Shown: positions 60,013 through 64,000 of the stretch, in pieces | How the letters are laid out: every line of letters starts with the position of its first letter | How positions within the stretch are numbered: position 1 is the first letter of the stretch | Assembly: GCA_025642065.1 (NCBI GenBank) | Contig: JAODUP010000015.1 | Location: forward strand, 1,244,001-1,308,000 | Direction of reading: 5' to 3' | Source of the DNA: Paralvinella palmiformis | Taxonomy: Eukaryota > Annelida > Polychaeta > Terebellida > Alvinellidae | Length of the DNA: 64,000 nt | The notes under the pieces: generated by a model | Seen by the model: the letters and a program-made list of their open reading frames with translations, nothing else | The model's database searches: none | What the model was told of the DNA's origin: nothing | Made by a program: the position numbers and the translations under genes

Positions 60013-60479
60013 TAAATTCCTCCCCGAACTGCAAATCATTATCAGAAAACGTAGGTAGCGTCGACTATTGTTTGGTTGCTTCATCCGTTGTCATCTCGTA
60101 AACAGTCAACCTCATTAATTATGTACTGTTTACTGGATGCCTCCTTCTCAGTTCTACCTGTTATAACACGTCATTGCCACTGTTTTGTACTTCACATGGC
60201 CTTCTGCGTCACGTGATGAATCCTTGTTGATATATGTATATCAATCTACAAAATTAAAAGAAGCTAGTGTAAAGCGAGGAAACTTGAAATAATTCATTCA
60301 CAATTCCTTCCATGATCACAAGCATAAATATACACATACGTACACACGTAATGAAAAGGACTCGTGAGACATGTTACACATTGTCTCCCTGCAACATTCC
60401 CCAGATGATTGTTCCAGGGTTTGTATTCACGATTCGTGATTTTCATATGCCAGCGCCTTATCACACATCGCTAACCCTC

Positions 60480-60514
60480 CACACACACACACACACGCAC
60501 ACACACACACACAC
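60480..60514. repeat. (CA)n microsatellite
   Basis: A CA run with one G interruption. Confidence 0.96.
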
Positions 60515-60619
60515 TATAATACAATATACATTAATATAATACATCTATACACAAATAGATTATCTGCTATTACTGCTATTGTCGCAGGAATTATAATTAT
60601 TACAACATTTTATTATATG

Positions 60620-60623
<4 letters not shown>

Positions 60624-60670
<47 letters not shown>
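60624..60670. repeat. (TA)n microsatellite
   Basis: A TA run ending in a short CA run. Confidence 0.96.
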
Positions 60671-62219
60671 TTTTTTCTATTCATGTAGTGGTTATTTAGT
60701 CACAATTCTATAAGATTTATAAACATGATGAAAACCAGCGCTCACACCAGTTTCTTAACACGCTGAGGATATATAAAAGGCTTAGATTTTCACTTAGGTT
60801 AGATAACTTCGACGCCAGACTAATCGGACGTCTACCGATATATATGGTTCATATAGGTAGGATTTATTTAGTTGTTCGAACCCAGAATAAAGCTGAGGTT
60901 AGCATCCGAAATGTTTTATATACAGGTTTCTTTTGGACCACAGAAAATTACTGTTGAATGTAAATTGTGGTGTCAAAATAGTTTATGATATGTATGTAGC
61001 AAGTCACCATTGAACCACACGCACGTGTTGTTTGCTCCGAGCTGTGGTATCAAATGGTATGTGTTTTACGTGCTTCCGCTTTTTGTATGTAGCCTGCATG
61101 TAGCCGCTTTCCTGTGGGCGTGACATATTTGTCGCGTACGAAAAGCGAATTAGCTGGTTCCCACAGGCTGATGAGTAGACCAGACACATGCTTAGGTATA
61201 CGCACACATTTATCAATATGTGGAGGTATGGTACATTTTATTTTTAGATTAATGTATGTATAGTTGTATTTGTATTTAGATTTATGGAGGTAGGTCTCGA
61301 ATGATGTTTAGATATGTCGATGATATGTGCCTGTTGCCTCTTTATATGTACCCTAAAACACATACGCACACACTATGAGAGATAAATATAATATTTTTAA
61401 TTACTAGTTTTTAAATCACAAGCAAATATCTGCAAAATATCTGCTACGCAACATCATCTGCAAAGATATGCTTAAGGAAGCTAGAAGCTATTAAAACCCC
61501 GCCTTTTATTATTTGGACTACCATGGTAAAGCCAGCATTCACATAGTGACTGTGTGGATGTAGTCCCCCTTCTCTTATATTCACCGCTACCACCAAAGCC
61601 ACCCCATAGTCATAGTGCTGCTAACGGCCTGGATCAACGTTCGTGTATTGAGCTAAATTCAACAAAACGCAACATTTTTGTGGAAAGTTCTATTAATACA
61701 TGCAGTAAGAGTATACATTGTGTAAAATTATACATAATCTTAATTCATCAATTGTTTAACCAACATACATTATGAAAACCTACACATTTTGTATTCTTGG
61801 CATATTATTGACATATTGTTTTCTTTATTACAAAATCTTAAAGAGAGTAACTAATCTAAACTAACTACAAGAAATTATGCTCAATGCGAGGTAGGGAAAG
61901 GTTTTATCACGTTAACCCTTACATGTAGTGTTATCAATATACTGGAACCAAAATGATCCAGAACTTTGCTTCATTATACATATACCAGATACACACATTG
62001 GGGCACCCCGCGTGAGCCTCTAACCAATTAAACTGGTCTGGATATAGTGGGCCCCCAACCACAACACTGTGACACCACCCACCACACAGCATACACGTAA
62101 ACCAAATAACATTATGATTGCTATTTAGTCATTTATAACGTTATAAGCTTGATTCACTTCTATATAATTATAGTTATGTGGTTTTCATAGTATGATCATG
62201 GTGATGATGTAACAGAGAT

Positions 62220-62350
62220 TTGTTTACATTGTTTATATGACTCTCGTTCTAAATTAATATTTTGTTGATGCGAAATTATGTGATACATATTTGGTTTGCA
62301 TTGTTTATATGACGCCTAGTCCAATTTAATATTTTATTGATGCGTTTGGC
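62220..62350. repeat. Diverged tandem duplication, period about 70
   Basis: CATTGTTTATATGAC, a short variable stretch, then TTAATATTTT.TTGATGCG appears twice in a row with moderate divergence. Confidence 0.8.
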
Positions 62351-62730
62351 GTCTTTAAATCAGTCATTTTTAGAATGCATTTATTTATTTATTTCGTTTC
62401 GTGATCTATGAAATCTATGATCATGAAACAGGGCTCTAGCACACGAAAGTGGGAGCACTTTTTCCCAGCATGGTCCCTTTTATTTAATGATATCGTGTAC
62501 TTATATGTGATTATCATTGTACGGATGTCGCTTTTAGGTAATTTTGAGTACAACCACATATAGGTTTCCTTACTTAATTATTGCATGCTATCGAAGTAAA
62601 AAAGTTATTATTTTACTTTATACTGATTAATTGTCTTTATCGCTGTATACACCCTTCTGCCTTAAGAGCGTGTCTTTAAAGGAGAGATCAAGCTACTAAA
62701 TGTCATTTGTGTGATGGTGTGTCATTAAGC

Positions 62731-62801
62731 CCGACTGACTGATTCATTGACGGACGGACTGACTCACCGAATGACTGACTGATTGACTGAATGACTCACT
62801 T
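62731..62801. repeat. Degenerate (GACT)n tetranucleotide repeat
   Basis: Repeated GACTGACT, GACTGATT and GAATGACT variants over about 70 bases. Confidence 0.85.
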
Positions 62802-63016
62802 ACATGATATATGCATTGTAATAACTCAATCTCTGTTATGGTATGATTCAGATAATGGCATATATCCATATCAGCATATTTGCGGTATTTTCCTCATTTG
62901 TATAACAGAAGAAAGCAATGACTGTATTTTATCTTGCAGAATATGATACCAAACAGGCATATTGATGACGTTATGATTGAAGACGTGCGTCATTGAGTAA
63001 TATCATTATTTCTGCC

Positions 63017-63017
<1 letters not shown>

Positions 63018-63049
<32 letters not shown>

Positions 63050-63050
63050 A
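63018..63050. repeat. (CG)n(CA)n microsatellite
   Basis: A short alternating CG run passing into CA; potentially Z-DNA-forming. Confidence 0.95.
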
Positions 63051-63714
63051 TTAAACTTGAGAATAATCTGTAATTTTCTAATAGACATCTATTTAGTAGA
63101 TTGAATCAGCTCATGAAAATAAATAATTTTAAGGACCTCGTATATTTACTATAGTAAATAGTTCAACCCACGTCGAAGACCGCGATAATTCTTTTGATGG
63201 TATGGGAAATATAATTATTGTTATATAGATATCTATAACTGTCTTGTTTATAGATGCCTTAGGATTTCATAGTGATAATCGTATCCCGTATCGTAGCGGT
63301 ACAGTGTCAGTAAAATCGCGGAACAAAATTCTCGTTTCTTATGATTAGATCTATCATAATCTAGACTAGAGCCACTCACTAACCGTCTAACGGACTTGCG
63401 GAATAACTCAGTCAGTACCACTACCAGTAGTGAATAGATCTATTACTAGTATTAGATCTAACCAAAACAAATTCCTTAACTAGTCTAGATTCTAGTCTAC
63501 CTATTTTTAGACTATAACTAGTACATATTTCTAATAACACATTAGATTATCATTATATAGTAGATATACTAAAGAGAATATAGTCTATATTATAGATCTA
63601 TTTGATAAAGTAAAGTCATGCACGACATTTGATTTGTGACAGACACAAATATGTATTCATTAATTGTCATGATTGTGGCATACAATGATGGCAGTGGTTA
63701 CGCATATGTGAGCT

Positions 63715-63743
63715 GTACGTTTAGACCTGTAGTCTAAACGTAC
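63715..63743. repeat. 12-bp stem hairpin
   Basis: GTACGTTTAGAC (63715-63726) and GTCTAAACGTAC (63732-63743) are exact complements with a 5-base loop. Weaker inverted similarity continues outward. Confidence 0.88.
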
Positions 63744-64000
63744 GTGAGCCATTATGCGCATGTGTATGTTTTTATTTCCAGTTATGCGAGTTGTAGTTTT
63801 AATGGCATTGGTCCAGTGACCTGAAAGAAAACGCTTCAGGTCAATCCATACTTGAATTGCCATATCCGTAGTACTGGGGTTTAAAAATATGTGAGCAGCG
63901 TTTCCTGTGTGATAAGAACTAACTTGGCCATTATCATTTAAAAAAAGAGATGTGTGCGCATGCTCACACAAAAACAAATGCGCGAGCATCCTCACATATA

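Larger units (their letters stand above)
60029..64000. other. Upstream intron and intergenic DNA 5' of ANKUB1
   Basis: No further gene was recognised. The first part must be an intron, since the ANKUB1 exon starts at an acceptor, but the partner 5' exon was not identified. The region holds CA and TA microsatellites, a GACT-type tetranucleotide patch (62731-62801), a diverged 70-bp-period duplication (62220-62350) and a 12-bp stem hairpin (63715-63743). Confidence 0.6.

Noticed and set aside
63660..63995. 111-codon minus-strand frame at the window edge
   Set aside because: It overlaps a hairpin and repeated GCGCATG/CTCACA motifs; composition and context suggest repeat-derived sequence.

Overview
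This is a nuclear window from an animal genome. It is AT-rich, with long introns, dense microsatellites, tRNA-derived SINEs, MITEs and decayed LINE and hAT transposon copies. All five protein-coding genes have recognisable animal relatives. INO80E and ANKUB1 orthologues, an NLR-type LRR protein and the repeat style suggest a lophotrochozoan, probably a mollusc. The phylum is inferred from sequence style and recollection, not proven.

Layout, left to right. (1) 1-15440, + strand: the 3' two thirds of EIF3C (translation initiation factor 3 subunit c), 17 coding exons, 5' end outside the window. Its introns hold a 1.35 kb direct duplication, a MITE, a truncated SINE with clear target-site duplications and a 69-bp minisatellite. 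(2) 15440-17640: intergenic, with a SINE and a truncated MITE. (3) 17640-24280, - strand: RPL6 (eL6), with five coding exons and a short 5' terminal-oligopyrimidine first exon. A MITE in its last intron contains a fragment of the gene's own exon 5. (4) 24281-31066: intergenic, with a palindromic MITE and another copy of the TTAA MITE family. (5) 31067-36760, + strand: INO80E, one intron of which is GC-AG. (6) 36760-42800: intergenic, with a SINE and two MITE-like elements. (7) 42805 to about 49015, - strand: an NLR-like leucine-rich-repeat protein lacking an NACHT ATPase, encoded in one GC-rich exon behind a 4 kb 5'UTR intron. (8) About 49020-57740: repeat-rich DNA with three SINE-like copies, a hAT remnant and a LINE remnant. 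(9) 57741-60028, - strand: ANKUB1, again one long GC-rich coding exon preceded by a splice acceptor. (10) 60029-64000: upstream DNA with microsatellites and short duplications.

The genes are not an operon. EIF3C and RPL6 serve translation, INO80E serves chromatin remodelling, ANKUB1 has ubiquitin-like and ankyrin modules, and the LRR protein resembles innate-immune receptors. I found no new enzymatic or defence system. The most notable observation is the recent capture or copying of part of an RPL6 exon into a MITE lying in the same gene.
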